Assembly (NCBI RefSeq): GCF_026341775.1
Contig: NZ_JAPEOB010000002.1
Location: forward strand, 434,001-498,000
Source of the DNA: Streptomyces sp. NBC_00654
GTDB lineage: Bacteria; Actinomycetota; Actinomycetes; Streptomycetales; Streptomycetaceae
DNA: 64,000 bases
Direction of reading: 5' to 3'
Under the pieces are notes generated by a model, which was not told where the DNA came from, searched no databases, and saw only the letters and a program-made list of their open reading frames with translations. Shown piece by piece: positions 53,782 to 62,733 of this stretch; the stretch's first letter is position 1; each line of letters starts with the position of its first letter. Both the position numbers and the translations under genes were made by a program.

Positions 53782-55397
53782 GGATCGCCGCAGTCGGCGG
53801 CAACGCCCTGCACGCCCCGCCCCACACCCGTACCGCGCTGACGTCCGCCTACGTCCAGGGCGCCGACATCCTCGTCTTCGACGTCGCCGTGACCGCGGAC
53901 GGACGCGTCGTGCCCGGCTCCGATCAGGGGCTGCCCCGCCAGGCCGGCTCGACGGCCTCCGTCGGCGAACTCACCTTCACCCGACTGCGCGCGCTCGACC
54001 TGAGCGCGGTCTTCAGACCGCGCGGCTCCCCGGACTTCCGCTACCGGCCCCAGGGCCACGCGCCCGTGCGCGCCGAGGCCCTCGACGACCTCCTCGACGC
54101 TCTGCCCGACGACCTCACCTATGTGGTGCGGGTGAGCACCGGAGGCGCGGACACGGTCGCCGCCGTCATGGACGTCTTCACCCGCCGGGCCGCCACCGCA
54201 CGTCTCGTCGTCGCCGCGTCCGACCCCGCTCTGCTGCGCCACGCGCGTGGGCTCGACCTCGATGTGGGCACCGCGCTGACCGGACCCACGCTGCACGGCC
54301 CCGGTGCCGGACCCGACCCGGGCGCGCTCGACACGGCCCTCGGGGACGGGGCTCTCGACCTGGTCCTCGCCGGCCTCGACGATCTGATCGGCCCCGACGG
54401 CCGGCCCACCGGCCTCGGCCTCCGGCTCGGCGAGGCCCGACACACGAAGGACGTGCGGCTCGGCGTCCTGGTCCTGCCCCGGGCCGACCGGGGCATCGAT
54501 GACTTCGCGCTCGCCGCAGCGCAGCCGTATACGTGGGCCGTCGGTACGGAGTCCACCTTCGACACCGCCGAAACCCTTCGCCCCGGTACCCGCCGGCTCG
54601 ACGAGACCTTCGCCGGCACCCACATCGACACCCGCCGCTACGCGCTCGGCTACGCCAAGGCCAACGCGTACTGCCACGTCTTCCAGGACGACGGCATCCA
54701 CGTTCGTATCACCCCCTACACGGGCGACCCCCAGCCGCCCCGGCCCGCCGACCCGGTCGAGCGCCGCCTCGCCGGGCTGGAGGAGCGCACCTGGGACGCC
54801 CTCGGCGACTGGCCGTTCTACAGCGGCGGCGGCTTCGGCGTGGTCCACGGTCTGCGCGGCGACTTCGCCGCCGAGGTGCGGGTCGACTCGGCCGTGGCGG
54901 CCCAGGCCACCATGTGCGAGATGGCGGCGGTCAACGCCGACCCCGGCACACACCGCCCGCCGTACAACGACGACGGCTCGCCGTGGTTCCCGCGGTCCTT
55001 CCGGGACAAAGACGCCTTCTACGACCCCCACGGCGCACCACCGTTCGTCGGCGCCGAGCACGACGAGGACGACGGCTACCGGATCAACTGGAACCTGGGC
55101 ACGCTCTACGACACCAACCAGTACGGGCCGCCCGTCGGCGACGGGCGCGTACTCGCGGCCCGGCTGCGGCTGGAGCGGCGCGGCGCCTGCTTCGCCGCGT
55201 ACACCCGCAACGACGTCGATGCCCACGACTGGGTGTGCGTCGGGACGGTGCGCAACGACTCGATGAACGAGACCGTGCACCTGCGGTGCTCCGGGAAACG
55301 GTGGCGCCAGGAGGACGCGGCCGATCCGACGCGCTACATGCCGATACAGGCCAACGAGTTCGTCTTCCGGAACCTGCGCATCACGTGTTACTACTGA
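53778..55397 (+). CDS. GDPD-like TIM-barrel protein with altered active site
   Basis: A 539-residue protein, last of the operon. The opening IAAVGGNALHAPPHTRTALT, SAYVQGADILVFDVAVTADG and RVVPGSDQGLPRQAG follow the glycerophosphodiester-phosphodiesterase pattern. However, the HRG His, the E-x-D Glu and the H-D His are replaced (VGGN, FDV, GSD). A second domain (about 300-539) is beta-rich with many Asp/Asn/Trp and ends NLRITCYY. It is probably a non-catalytic or differently catalytic relative. ATGA overlap with the peptidase. Confidence 0.7.
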   Translation: MRIAAVGGNALHAPPHTRTALTSAYVQGADILVFDVAVTADGRVVPGSDQGLPRQAGSTASVGELTFTRLRALDLSAVFRPRGSPDFRYRPQGHAPVRAEALDDLLDALPDDLTYVVRVSTGGADTVAAVMDVFTRRAATARLVVAASDPALLRHARGLDLDVGTALTGPTLHGPGAGPDPGALDTALGDGALDLVLAGLDDLIGPDGRPTGLGLRLGEARHTKDVRLGVLVLPRADRGIDDFALAAAQPYTWAVGTESTFDTAETLRPGTRRLDETFAGTHIDTRRYALGYAKANAYCHVFQDDGIHVRITPYTGDPQPPRPADPVERRLAGLEERTWDALGDWPFYSGGGFGVVHGLRGDFAAEVRVDSAVAAQATMCEMAAVNADPGTHRPPYNDDGSPWFPRSFRDKDAFYDPHGAPPFVGAEHDEDDGYRINWNLGTLYDTNQYGPPVGDGRVLAARLRLERRGACFAAYTRNDVDAHDWVCVGTVRNDSMNETVHLRCSGKRWRQEDAADPTRYMPIQANEFVFRNLRITCYY

Positions 55398-55463
55398 GCG
55401 CACCGGTTCGGCGGTACCTTCGCCGTATTGCCTCACGGCCCCGGTGCCTGGGACCGTGGCCCC

Positions 55464-55763
55464 ATGGTCGACACCCACTCGCGCGGATACCTGCTCGCGG
55501 CCCGCAGGATGTTCTGGTCCGGTGTATCGCTGTTCGGGCTCGGCCTGGCGGCCGGCTGGTCCGCTACGGGTCGCTGGGCGACATCATGGGACTGCGACCC
55601 GACATGCCGGCCCGGGACCAGCACCACGTGGCACGTCATCGAATTCACGGCCCTTGCGGTCATCGTGCTCGGGACCGCGCTCGCAGTGTCCGCGTTCTTG
55701 ATGATCATGCTCCGTCGACCGCGTCCCCGGCCGGAGAGCGACAGCTCTCGGGCGACGGAGTAG
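55464..55763 (+). CDS. Small two-helix membrane protein
   Basis: A 99-residue protein: MVDTHSRGYLLAARRMFWSG, a first hydrophobic helix (17-35), a Cys pair DCDPTC, a second helix (55-80, ALAVIVLGTALAVSAFLMIM) and a basic C-terminus. It starts 66 bases after the operon and may or may not belong to it. No family recognised. Confidence 0.6.
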   Translation: MVDTHSRGYLLAARRMFWSGVSLFGLGLAAGWSATGRWATSWDCDPTCRPGTSTTWHVIEFTALAVIVLGTALAVSAFLMIMLRRPRPRPESDSSRATE

Positions 55764-56115
55764 ACGCGTTCCCGCACCATGAACGAGTGGATACCGCAAA
55801 CGGGTTGATACGGCGAACGGGTTGATACGGCGGACTGTGGTGGGCGCCGCGGAGTGGTCCGGCGGTCAACTGCGGGAAGGGAACGGGTTGTCCGCTCCGG
55901 TGGACAGCGGGCCAGGCCTCGCGGCCGTGCCAGTGCGCCTGCGGCACGGCCTCCCGCGCTCCAGGGTCCGGCCCGCTGTCGAGGGCTCGGCGAGCGGTGC
56001 GGCGAGGACGGCCGCGATATCGGCTCGGTTCACTTCACCCGGGCCGGTGGTCTCCGCGAGGCGGACCCTGGAGGGAACAGCGAGCGGTCGTTCCGTGGCC
56101 GTGGCCAGGTCGCGC
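55764..56115. other. Intergenic region between converging units
   Basis: About 350 bases. It contains the 17-bp tandem repeats (55783-55833) and no supported gene. Long frames here have no ribosome site. Confidence 0.4.
55783..55833. repeat. Three tandem 17-bp repeats
   Basis: ACGGGTTGATACGGCGA (55800-55816) and its near-identical copy (55817-55833) are preceded by a degenerate copy (55783-55799, 13 of 17 matching). The tandem 17-base period recalls iterons or operator arrays. Confidence 0.75.
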
Positions 56116-56676
56116 CTACCCGGGCAGTTCCTCGGCCGCGGCGAAGGTCACTTCGGACGCGGGGAGCACGCGGATGCTCCGCCCGGGGAAACCGAGGTTC
56201 CGGAAGATCTCGTTGTGGTGCGCGATCGACCGCCCGGGCGCGGCGTACTCGCCGCTGTCGGGCCGGACGGACGTGGTGTGCCCGTCGGCGACCAGCACCA
56301 GGTCGTACTGGTGGCTCAGCGCCTGTCGCGCCGTGGTGTCCACACAGATCTCGGTCGCGAACCCGGTGACGACCACCTCGGTGATGCCCCGCGCCTTCAG
56401 GACCGTGTCGAGGTCGGTGCCCAGGAAGCTGTCCGGACTGCTCTTGTGGACGACGGTCTCGCCGGCGGCGGGCGCGAGTTCGGGCACGATCCGCCAGCCC
56501 TCGGTCCCGGCCTCCAGCCCGGCACCCCGGTCCTGGATCGTGACGACCGGTATGCCGGCGGCTGTGGCGCGTTCACGCAGGCCGACGATCACGGCGACGG
56601 TCTCGGCGGCCCGGTGGGCGATGGCCACCGGGCCGTTCTGCATGTCGATGACGAGGAGCGCGGAAGCGTGTGACAT
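56116..56676 (-). CDS. Isochorismatase-family cysteine hydrolase
   Basis: A 186-residue hydrolase with the full triad Asp 11 (LLVIDMQNG), Lys 78 (VVHKSSPDSF) and Cys 111 (VVTGFATEICVDTTARQAL). Nicotinamidases and isochorismatases share this fold; the substrate cannot be told. It starts four bases after the end of the alpha-glucosidase gene on the same strand, so it is likely co-transcribed. Confidence 0.9.
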   Translation of the reverse strand: MSHASALLVIDMQNGPVAIAHRAAETVAVIVGLRERATAAGIPVVTIQDRGAGLEAGTEGWRIVPELAPAAGETVVHKSSPDSFLGTDLDTVLKARGITEVVVTGFATEICVDTTARQALSHQYDLVLVADGHTTSVRPDSGEYAAPGRSIAHHNEIFRNLGFPGRSIRVLPASEVTFAAAEELPG

Positions 56677-56680
56677 GGGG

Positions 56681-58366
56681 TCACGGTAGCGGCTCCCCTC
56701 CGGGCAGCGGCATGATCACGGAGTTCCCGCCCGTCACCTCGATCGCCGTCCGTCCCGGTGCCGGGGAGCGCAGCCACACCGCCGTGTCGCGGGGCAGCCG
56801 GCCCTCGGCGTCCAGTGGGCCGCTGGACAGGATCAGTTCCCCGTACGCCGGGAGGGCGGCGGGCTCGTCGGAGAGGTTGACGACGCACATCAGGCCATGC
56901 CCGCGGGTGAAGGCCAGGACACCGTCGCCGGCCGGGAGCCAGGTCAGCGGTCCGTCGCCGAAGCCCTCGGCGGTTCTGCGCTGCCGGAGGGCCTCGTGGT
57001 AGAGCGCGAGCATCGAACCGGGGTCCGCGCGCTGCCGGTCGACCGCGTAGCGGGACCAGTCCCGGGGCTGGGGCAGCCATGGCTCGGACGTCGAACCGAA
57101 TCCGTACGAAGGCGCTTCGGCGTTCCAGGGCAGCGGGACACGGCAGCCGTCCCGCCCGGGGTCGGTGCCACCGGATCGGGCGTGCATGGGGTCCTGGATG
57201 CGGTCGCGGGGGATGTCGGCCTCGGGCAGACCGAGTTCCTCCCCCTGGTAGAGGTAGACCGATCCGGGCAGGGCGAGGGTCAGCATCGCGGCGGCGCGGG
57301 CGCGCCGGGTGCCGAGGCCGAGGTCCGTGGGGGTGGCGAAGGCCTTCGTGGCGAAGTCGAAGCCGGTGTCCTCGCGCCCGTAGCGGGTGACCGTGCGGGT
57401 CACATCGTGGTTGCACAGGACCCAGGTCGCGGGGGCGCCGACGGGGGCGTGTTCGGCGAGGGTGTCGTCGATGGTCCGGCGGAGCCGGTCCGCGGCCCAG
57501 GGGCAGGCGAGAAAGTTGAAGTTGAACGCGGTGTGGAGCTCGTCGGGGCGGAGATAGCGGGCGAAGCGCTCGGTGTCCGGCAGCCAGACCTCGCCGACGA
57601 AGACTCCGTCGTACTCGTCGGCTATGGCGCGCCAGGACCGGTAGATGTCGTGGAGTTCGTCCTGGTCGATGTACGGGTGGGGGTCGACGCCCTCGGTGAA
57701 GTCGGCCAGTGCCGGGTCCTTGGCGAGCAGGGCGGCCGAGTCGATCCGTACGCCCGCGACTCCGCGCTCGAACCAGAAGCGGAGGATGGATTCGTGTTCC
57801 GCGCGGACCGCCCGGTGGGCCCAGTTGAGGTCCGGCTGTTCGGGGGTGAAGAGGTGCAGGTACCACTCGCCGTCCGCGACGCGGGTCCAGGTCTGCCCGG
57901 AGAACTGGGAGGGCCAGGTGTTGGGCGGGAGCTCTCCGTTCTCCCCGCAGCCGGGCCGGAAGTGGAAGAGCTCCCGCTCGGGGCTGCCGGGGCCGGCCTC
58001 CAGTGCGGCACGGAACCAGGCGTGCTGGTCGGAGACATGGTTGGGGACGATGTCGACGATGACCCGGATGCCGAGCTCCCGGGCTTCGGCGATCAGCTTC
58101 TCGGCCTCGGCGAGCGTACCGAAGGCGGGGTCGATGGTGCGGTAGTCGGCGACGTCGTAGCCGCCGTCCACCAGCGGGGAGAGGTACCAGGGCGTGAACC
58201 AGACCGCGTCGACGCCGAGTTCGGCGAGGTAGGGCAGTCTCGCCCGGACACCCGCGAGGTCTCCGGTGCCGTCACCGTCACCGTCGGCGAAACTGCGCGG
58301 GTACACCTGGTAGATGACGGCGTCGCGCCACCAGTCGTCGGTGCGAAGCAAGTGAGGGGCTGCCAT
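56681..58366 (-). CDS. GH13 alpha-glucosidase
   Basis: A 561-residue cytoplasmic enzyme hydrolysing alpha-glucosides. AVIYQVYPRSFADGDGDGTG is the opening, VIVDIVPNHVSDQH conserved region I, GVAGVRIDSAALL the nucleophile Asp, VFVGEVWLPD the acid/base Glu and WVLCNHDVTR the transition-state Asp. No signal peptide is seen, so it acts on imported sugars. Upstream lie the stump of a sugar ABC permease and a LacI gene, the usual setting of maltose/agl operons. ATG 58366 starts it. Confidence 0.93.
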   Translation of the reverse strand: MAAPHLLRTDDWWRDAVIYQVYPRSFADGDGDGTGDLAGVRARLPYLAELGVDAVWFTPWYLSPLVDGGYDVADYRTIDPAFGTLAEAEKLIAEARELGIRVIVDIVPNHVSDQHAWFRAALEAGPGSPERELFHFRPGCGENGELPPNTWPSQFSGQTWTRVADGEWYLHLFTPEQPDLNWAHRAVRAEHESILRFWFERGVAGVRIDSAALLAKDPALADFTEGVDPHPYIDQDELHDIYRSWRAIADEYDGVFVGEVWLPDTERFARYLRPDELHTAFNFNFLACPWAADRLRRTIDDTLAEHAPVGAPATWVLCNHDVTRTVTRYGREDTGFDFATKAFATPTDLGLGTRRARAAAMLTLALPGSVYLYQGEELGLPEADIPRDRIQDPMHARSGGTDPGRDGCRVPLPWNAEAPSYGFGSTSEPWLPQPRDWSRYAVDRQRADPGSMLALYHEALRQRRTAEGFGDGPLTWLPAGDGVLAFTRGHGLMCVVNLSDEPAALPAYGELILSSGPLDAEGRLPRDTAVWLRSPAPGRTAIEVTGGNSVIMPLPGGEPLP

Positions 58367-58437
58367 GTGACGGTCCTTTCGGGCAGTTCGGGTGTTCTCC
58401 GGGTGCGGGGCTCGTGGCCGGGGGCGGCATGCGCCGG

Positions 58438-58536
58438 TCAGCCCTTGAGGCCGCCGTCGGTGAGGCCGCTCATGATGTTGCGCTGGAAGACCAGGAAGAT
58501 GAGCAGGGTCGGGAAGGAGGATTCTGGCGATGAATG
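58438..58536 (-). pseudogene. C-terminal stump of a sugar ABC permease (MalG type)
   Basis: Reading SFPTLLIFLVFQRNIMSGL and then TDGGLKG before the stop at 58438-58440, this is the invariant end of MalG/AglG-like permeases. Only about 30 residues remain. The rest of the permease, its partner and the sugar-binding protein are absent. The junction at about 58536 abuts an AT-rich patch (58545-58580) unlike the rest of the window. Confidence 0.8.
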
Positions 58537-58752
58537 ACGACGCTCTACCAATATATTGAGCATTTCAGTTAATTTTTTGCATCGTCGAAGGGTCAGGTTT
58601 CTAGCAGGTCACCGCTTTGTCAACAGCCGCGACAGAACCCGGGCGAGCGGCGACGCATCCCCGCAGGTCAGCTCAACCGCTCAGTGCGGCGAACGGCGGT
58701 CTGCGGTCTGCGGTCTGCGGCAGGAGGGTTCGGGGTGTCCTCACGGGAGAAC
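58537..58752. other. Intergenic region with AT-rich patch and heptamer repeats
   Basis: The AT-rich stretch 58545-58580 contains the palindrome CAATATATTG. Three and a half copies of GCGGTCT lie at 58696-58720. No gene is supported. Confidence 0.5.
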
Positions 58753-58795
58753 GGCTCCGGCTCCGGGAGGCGGTGGGCCTCCCGGAGCCGGAGCC
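58753..58795 (-). terminator. Terminator hairpin of the LacI gene
   Basis: Perfect 18-base arms (58753-58770 and 58778-58795) with a seven-base loop, 51 bases after the LacI stop. Confidence 0.85.
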
Positions 58796-58845
58796 GGGAA
58801 AGAAGGAGGAGACGCGAGGAGGGACGGAAGGGGGGTGATGGGCCG

Positions 58846-59856
58846 TCAGCCGGCGGGCGGCGGCGCCGTCGATCCCCGTACGACGAGCTCGGGCTCGAAG
58901 AGGAGCTCGTCGGGTTCCGTCTGCGTGCCCTGAATCTGCGCGCACAGCAGCTCCACCGCGGCCCGCCCCATCGCCTCGATGGGCTGACGCACGGTGGAGA
59001 GCGGCGGCTCGATGCAGTTCATGAACGCGGAGTCGTCGAAACCGACGACCGAGACCTGCGACGGAACGGCGAGTCCCCGCCGGCGTGCGGCGCGGATGGC
59101 GCCCAGCGCCAGCGGGTCGCTGGCGCACACGATCCCGGTGACCCCTCGCTCCAGAAGGCGGTTGGCCGCGGCCTGTCCTCCTTCGAGCGAGAAGATCGAC
59201 CGTACGACGTGCTCGTCGGGCAGCTTCGTGCCCGCGGCCTCCGCGACGGCGCGGGCCGCCGCGAGCTTGCGGCGCGAGGGGACATGGTCACCGGGGCCGA
59301 GAACGAGCCCGATCCGTTCATGGCCGAGGGAAGCGAGGTGACGCCAGGCCTGCTCCACGGCGACAGCGTCGTCACAGGCGACACAGGGGAAGTCGAGCCC
59401 CGCGATCGAGGCGTTGATGAGGACCACCGGGATGCTTCGCTCCGCCAACTGGTGGTAGTGATCGTGCGGGGCGTCCTCCTGCGCGAACAGACCACCCGCG
59501 AAGATCACGCCGGAGACCCCCTGCTGGAAGAGGAGGTCCACGTAGTCGGCCTCGGAAACGCCGCCCTTCGTCTGCGTACACAGCACCGGAGTCAGCCCCT
59601 GCTGCGCCAGCGCACCGCCGATGACCTCCGCGAACGCCGGGAAGATGGGATTTTGCAGCTCCGGCAGCACGAGGCCGACGAGCCGCGCCCGCTCACCGCG
59701 CAACTGTGTGGGCCGCTCGTACCCGAGCACGTCCAGCGCCGTGAGGACGGACTTGCGCGTCGCCTCGGAGACACCGGTCTTGCCGTTCAGGACACGACTG
59801 ACCGTCGCCTCGCTGACTCCCACCTTCTTGGCCACCTGAGCAAGTCGTCGCGTCAT
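58846..59856 (-). CDS. LacI-family regulator of alpha-glucoside metabolism (MalR-like)
   Basis: A 336-residue repressor. The helix-turn-helix [20 protein letters not shown] and hinge [19 protein letters not shown] begin it, and the periplasmic-binding-like effector domain ([46 protein letters not shown]) follows. Position near the GH13 gene and permease stump suggests it once controlled a complete uptake operon. Repeated CGCAAG elements directly before the start point to autoregulation. Confidence 0.9.
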   Translation of the reverse strand: MTRRLAQVAKKVGVSEATVSRVLNGKTGVSEATRKSVLTALDVLGYERPTQLRGERARLVGLVLPELQNPIFPAFAEVIGGALAQQGLTPVLCTQTKGGVSEADYVDLLFQQGVSGVIFAGGLFAQEDAPHDHYHQLAERSIPVVLINASIAGLDFPCVACDDAVAVEQAWRHLASLGHERIGLVLGPGDHVPSRRKLAAARAVAEAAGTKLPDEHVVRSIFSLEGGQAAANRLLERGVTGIVCASDPLALGAIRAARRRGLAVPSQVSVVGFDDSAFMNCIEPPLSTVRQPIEAMGRAAVELLCAQIQGTQTEPDELLFEPELVVRGSTAPPPAG

Positions 59857-59859
59857 GCG

Positions 59860-59894
59860 CGCAAGAGTATCGCAGGCTTCGCAAGCGAGTTGCG
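59860..59894 (-). promoter_or_regulatory. LacI operator candidate
   Basis: CGCAAG, CGCAGG and CGCAAG recur at 11-13-base steps, and CGCAA-N5-TTGCG (59880-59894) forms an inverted repeat, 4-38 bases before the LacI start. Mal/Reg1-type regulators bind CTTGCAG-like repeats of this kind. Confidence 0.5.
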
Positions 59895-59992
59895 TAGATA
59901 TCCTGCTTCGTGATGCGGTACCCCTTCACGTCGGCCCTCGATCGTTTCAGCCTGCAACCAGGCAGGACGCTACCTACAGGAGGCCCGCACCC

Positions 59993-60634
59993 ATGCGCAC
60001 TCTTTACGTCGTCACCCATCCGGAGGCGACCCACCACGTCGAAGGAGTCGTCGGCGGATGGCACGACTCGCGGCTGACACCCGCCGGCGTCCGCGCGGCG
60101 GTCTCCATTGCCCAGGCGCTGCGGGCCCGGATCCCGCACGACGCGGAGATGGAGCTGTTCTCCTCCGATCTGCTGCGCACGCTGCGGACGGCCGAAGAGA
60201 TAGCCGAGGTGTTCGGTGTGAAGCCGGTCCTGGACCGCAGGCTGCGGGAGAAGTCCTACGGTGTGGCGGGGGGCAGGCCGCAGGAATGGCTGGACCAGCG
60301 GTTCATCCCACCGCCGGCTGTCGGGGAGCGGATGGAACACGACGAGGGTGTGGAGGGTGCGGAGACCAAGGCGGCCTGGGCGCAGCGCGTCTACGCGGCC
60401 ATGGACGAGATCCTGCAGAGCCCTTGCGAGCACCAGGTCATCGTGACGCACGGCGGCTCACTGACATGTGTCGTGGCGTCCTGGATCAGGATGCCGATCG
60501 AGTCGGCCGGCTATGCCGACTTCCGGGCGCCCACCGGCAGCATCACCACACTCCGCGAGGACGACTTCTTCCACAACCGGCAAGTCGTCAGCCTCGGTGA
60601 CACCCGCCACCTCGACTCCGCCGAGGCTGACTGA
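59993..60634 (+). CDS. Histidine-phosphatase-family protein
   Basis: A 213-residue phosphatase. The catalytic opening is [12 protein letters not shown], a THPE variant of the usual RHGE, and ends with [13 protein letters not shown] carrying the second His. [19 protein letters not shown] has the conserved Arg. Because the Arg of RHG is Thr, activity may be reduced or specific. ATG 59993 follows AGGAGG. Divergent from LacI. Confidence 0.85.
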   Translation: MRTLYVVTHPEATHHVEGVVGGWHDSRLTPAGVRAAVSIAQALRARIPHDAEMELFSSDLLRTLRTAEEIAEVFGVKPVLDRRLREKSYGVAGGRPQEWLDQRFIPPPAVGERMEHDEGVEGAETKAAWAQRVYAAMDEILQSPCEHQVIVTHGGSLTCVVASWIRMPIESAGYADFRAPTGSITTLREDDFFHNRQVVSLGDTRHLDSAEAD

Positions 60635-60680
60635 CCTCAGCCCGAGGAGGCTGTGTCCCGGGTCCTGAATCCCGGGTCCC

Positions 60681-60704
60681 GGCTTCGGCTTCGGCTTCGG
60701 CTTC
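60681..60704. repeat. GGCTTC tandem repeat
   Basis: Four copies of GGCTTC in direct succession, about 50 bases after the phosphatase gene. Confidence 0.6.
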
Positions 60705-60895
60705 CGGACGCAGGGTCGCAGGGTCGCAGCACCGCAGCGCCACGGTGCGTGCCGACGGGTGAGGACACCTCGGATCAGGGCGTCGCATGCTGGGGCTCGG
60801 TGTCGTGGAGAGCGTTGGCGAACGCAGCGGCTGTGCACGCGAGCGGGCGCGCAAGTCGGTGGCGTCCGGAGTCGAAATCGGGAAGGCTGGCGCCC

Positions 60896-61279
60896 ATGGT
60901 TTCGGTATTGCAGAACGTGGCGATTGACTGTGCGGATGCCTACGAACTGGCCCGGTTCTGGAGCAGGGTGACTGGCCGGCCCCTGCATCCGGAGGACGAA
61001 CCGGGGCATCGGGAGACGCAGGTGCTGCTGGCGGAGGGCCCGATGCTGTACTTCAACCAGGTGCCCGAGCCCAAGAGGACCAAGAACCGGATCCATCTGT
61101 GTGTGCGCCCTGAGACCTCGCGTGATCAGGAGGTGGAACGGCTGCTGGGGATCGGTGCCACCTTTGTCGCCGATCACCGGAACCCCGATGGCTCCGGCTG
61201 GGCAGTCCTCGCCGACCCCGAAGGCAACGAATTCTGCGTTCTTCGCAGCGAGTCCGACCGGGCAGCGGTGGATTCCTGA
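60896..61279 (+). CDS. VOC-family (glyoxalase/dioxygenase-like) protein
   Basis: A 127-residue protein with the beta-alpha-beta-beta-beta pattern: VLQNVAIDCADAYELARFWS, then VLLAEGPMLYFNQVPEPK, then NRIHLCVRP and WAVLADPEGNEFCVL. One of the metal-ligand positions (NRIHL, His; NEF, Glu) is present. Members detoxify methylglyoxal or bind antibiotics. A GGAAGG site precedes the ATG. Function not determinable. Confidence 0.88.
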   Translation: MVSVLQNVAIDCADAYELARFWSRVTGRPLHPEDEPGHRETQVLLAEGPMLYFNQVPEPKRTKNRIHLCVRPETSRDQEVERLLGIGATFVADHRNPDGSGWAVLADPEGNEFCVLRSESDRAAVDS

Positions 61280-61751
61280 AGCTCACGCGCCGTCCTGGCC
61301 GGTTTCGTACGACAGTGGGTCACACCTCTTCGTTGAGCGCCGCGACGCGACCGGAGGCACGCAACCCGGCCGGCCGGGGCCTCGCGTTCGCTGCTGAGAA
61401 TGCCGGGGGATGTTGCGCATACCCGGCCCGTCGGTGGTCGCGACGAGGTAGTAGTAGGTGTGCGCACCGTTCCCACAGCTACGGGAAGGGGCCCGCGTGA
61501 CCGGGGTATGTACGCGTTGAACGCTTGTGACCACGTGAATCCTCGGCGCGGAAGGGCGGCGGCTCCGATGCGGCCCGCCTCACGCCCCATGCCCCGTGCC
61601 CCATGCCCCGTGCCCCATGCCCCGTGCCCCATACCGCGAGGGGATCCGACCGGGCGGAGCAGGACGACCGGGACGAATGCTTCGACGATCCGCGTCCCCT
61701 GCTCACCCGCCGACCTTGATCATCAGCCCTTCCCCGTCCTCGGCTGGAGCT
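61280..61751. other. Intergenic region with a 14-bp tandem repeat
   Basis: About 470 bases without a supported gene. GCCCCATGCCCCGT repeats three and a half times at 61584-61632. Confidence 0.5.
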
Positions 61752-62588
61752 TCACACGTGCAGGGTTCCCTCAAGGACGGTGACCGCGTTTCCGGTGAGA
61801 TGGACGCGGTCGCCGTGCACGGCGGTCCTGACGAGCCCGGTGCGCGTGGAGACCTGCAGGCCGGTGAGCCCGTTGCGCCCGAGCCGCGCCGACCAGTACG
61901 GGGCCAGTGCGGTGTGGGCGCTGCCCGTGACCGGGTCCTCCAGGATGCCCTCGGCGGGTGAGAAGAAGCGGGAGACGAAATCGTACTCAAGGCCGGGTCC
62001 GGGCGCAGGGGCTGTGATGATGATGCCGCGCAGGCTCTCGCGGCGGGTCACGTCGGCTACGGCGTCGAGGTCGGGGGTCACCGCCCGGACGGTGGCCTCG
62101 TCGGGCAGGACGGTCAGCAGATCGCCGAGCGCACCGGTGCGGAAGGCTGCCTCCGGCTTCACCCCCAGGGCCTCCGCGAGGCCCGCCGGCACCGGGGCCT
62201 CGGTGCCGGGCGCGGCCGGGAAGTCCAGGGTGATGCGGCCGTCCTCGTGCGCATGGGCGGTGAGGATGCCGCTGAACCTGCTGCGGAACCGTAGCTCGCC
62301 GACCACTCCTCGCTCCCTGCGCAGCGTGTGCACCGTGGCCAATGTGGCATGGCCGCACAGGTTGGTCTCGACGAGCGGGGCGAACCAGCGAATCTCCCAG
62401 TCGGCGCCCTCGACGCCCTCGTCAGCGGGAAGCGGACGTGCGAAGGCGGTCTCCGAGTGGTTCATCTCGGCGGCAACCTGCTGCATCCAGGAGACTTCAG
62501 GCCAGTCTCCGGCATCGAGCAGGCATACACCCGCGGGGTTGCCGGCGAAGGGCCGGTCGGTGAAGGCGTCTACGACATGGATACGCAT
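61752..62588 (-). CDS. PhzF-family isomerase-like protein
   Basis: A 278-residue protein of the diaminopimelate-epimerase fold. FTDRPFAGNPAGVCLL, then NHSETAF with the catalytic Glu, then NLCGHATLATVHT, and EDPVTGSAHTALAPYWSAR are the four family signatures. No phenazine genes are present, so it is one of the many PhzF relatives of unknown substrate. ATG 62588. Single gene. Confidence 0.93.
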   Translation of the reverse strand: MRIHVVDAFTDRPFAGNPAGVCLLDAGDWPEVSWMQQVAAEMNHSETAFARPLPADEGVEGADWEIRWFAPLVETNLCGHATLATVHTLRRERGVVGELRFRSRFSGILTAHAHEDGRITLDFPAAPGTEAPVPAGLAEALGVKPEAAFRTGALGDLLTVLPDEATVRAVTPDLDAVADVTRRESLRGIIITAPAPGPGLEYDFVSRFFSPAEGILEDPVTGSAHTALAPYWSARLGRNGLTGLQVSTRTGLVRTAVHGDRVHLTGNAVTVLEGTLHV

Positions 62589-62657
62589 GCCGCGACCATA
62601 ACGACGCCAATCGCGACCGAACCAAGTCCAATTCCGGATAAGTGGACTGACTTTCTG

Positions 62658-62691
62658 CCGCGGACCGCTGCCCGCGGTGTGCGGTCCGCGG
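62658..62691 (-). terminator. Terminator hairpin of the HNH nuclease gene
   Basis: Perfect 11-base arms (62658-62668 and 62681-62691), 12-base loop, 43 bases beyond the stop codon. Confidence 0.7.
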
Positions 62692-62733
62692 TGTGCGCCG
62701 GGCCCGTACGCTCGTACGCTCGGACGTCCCCAG

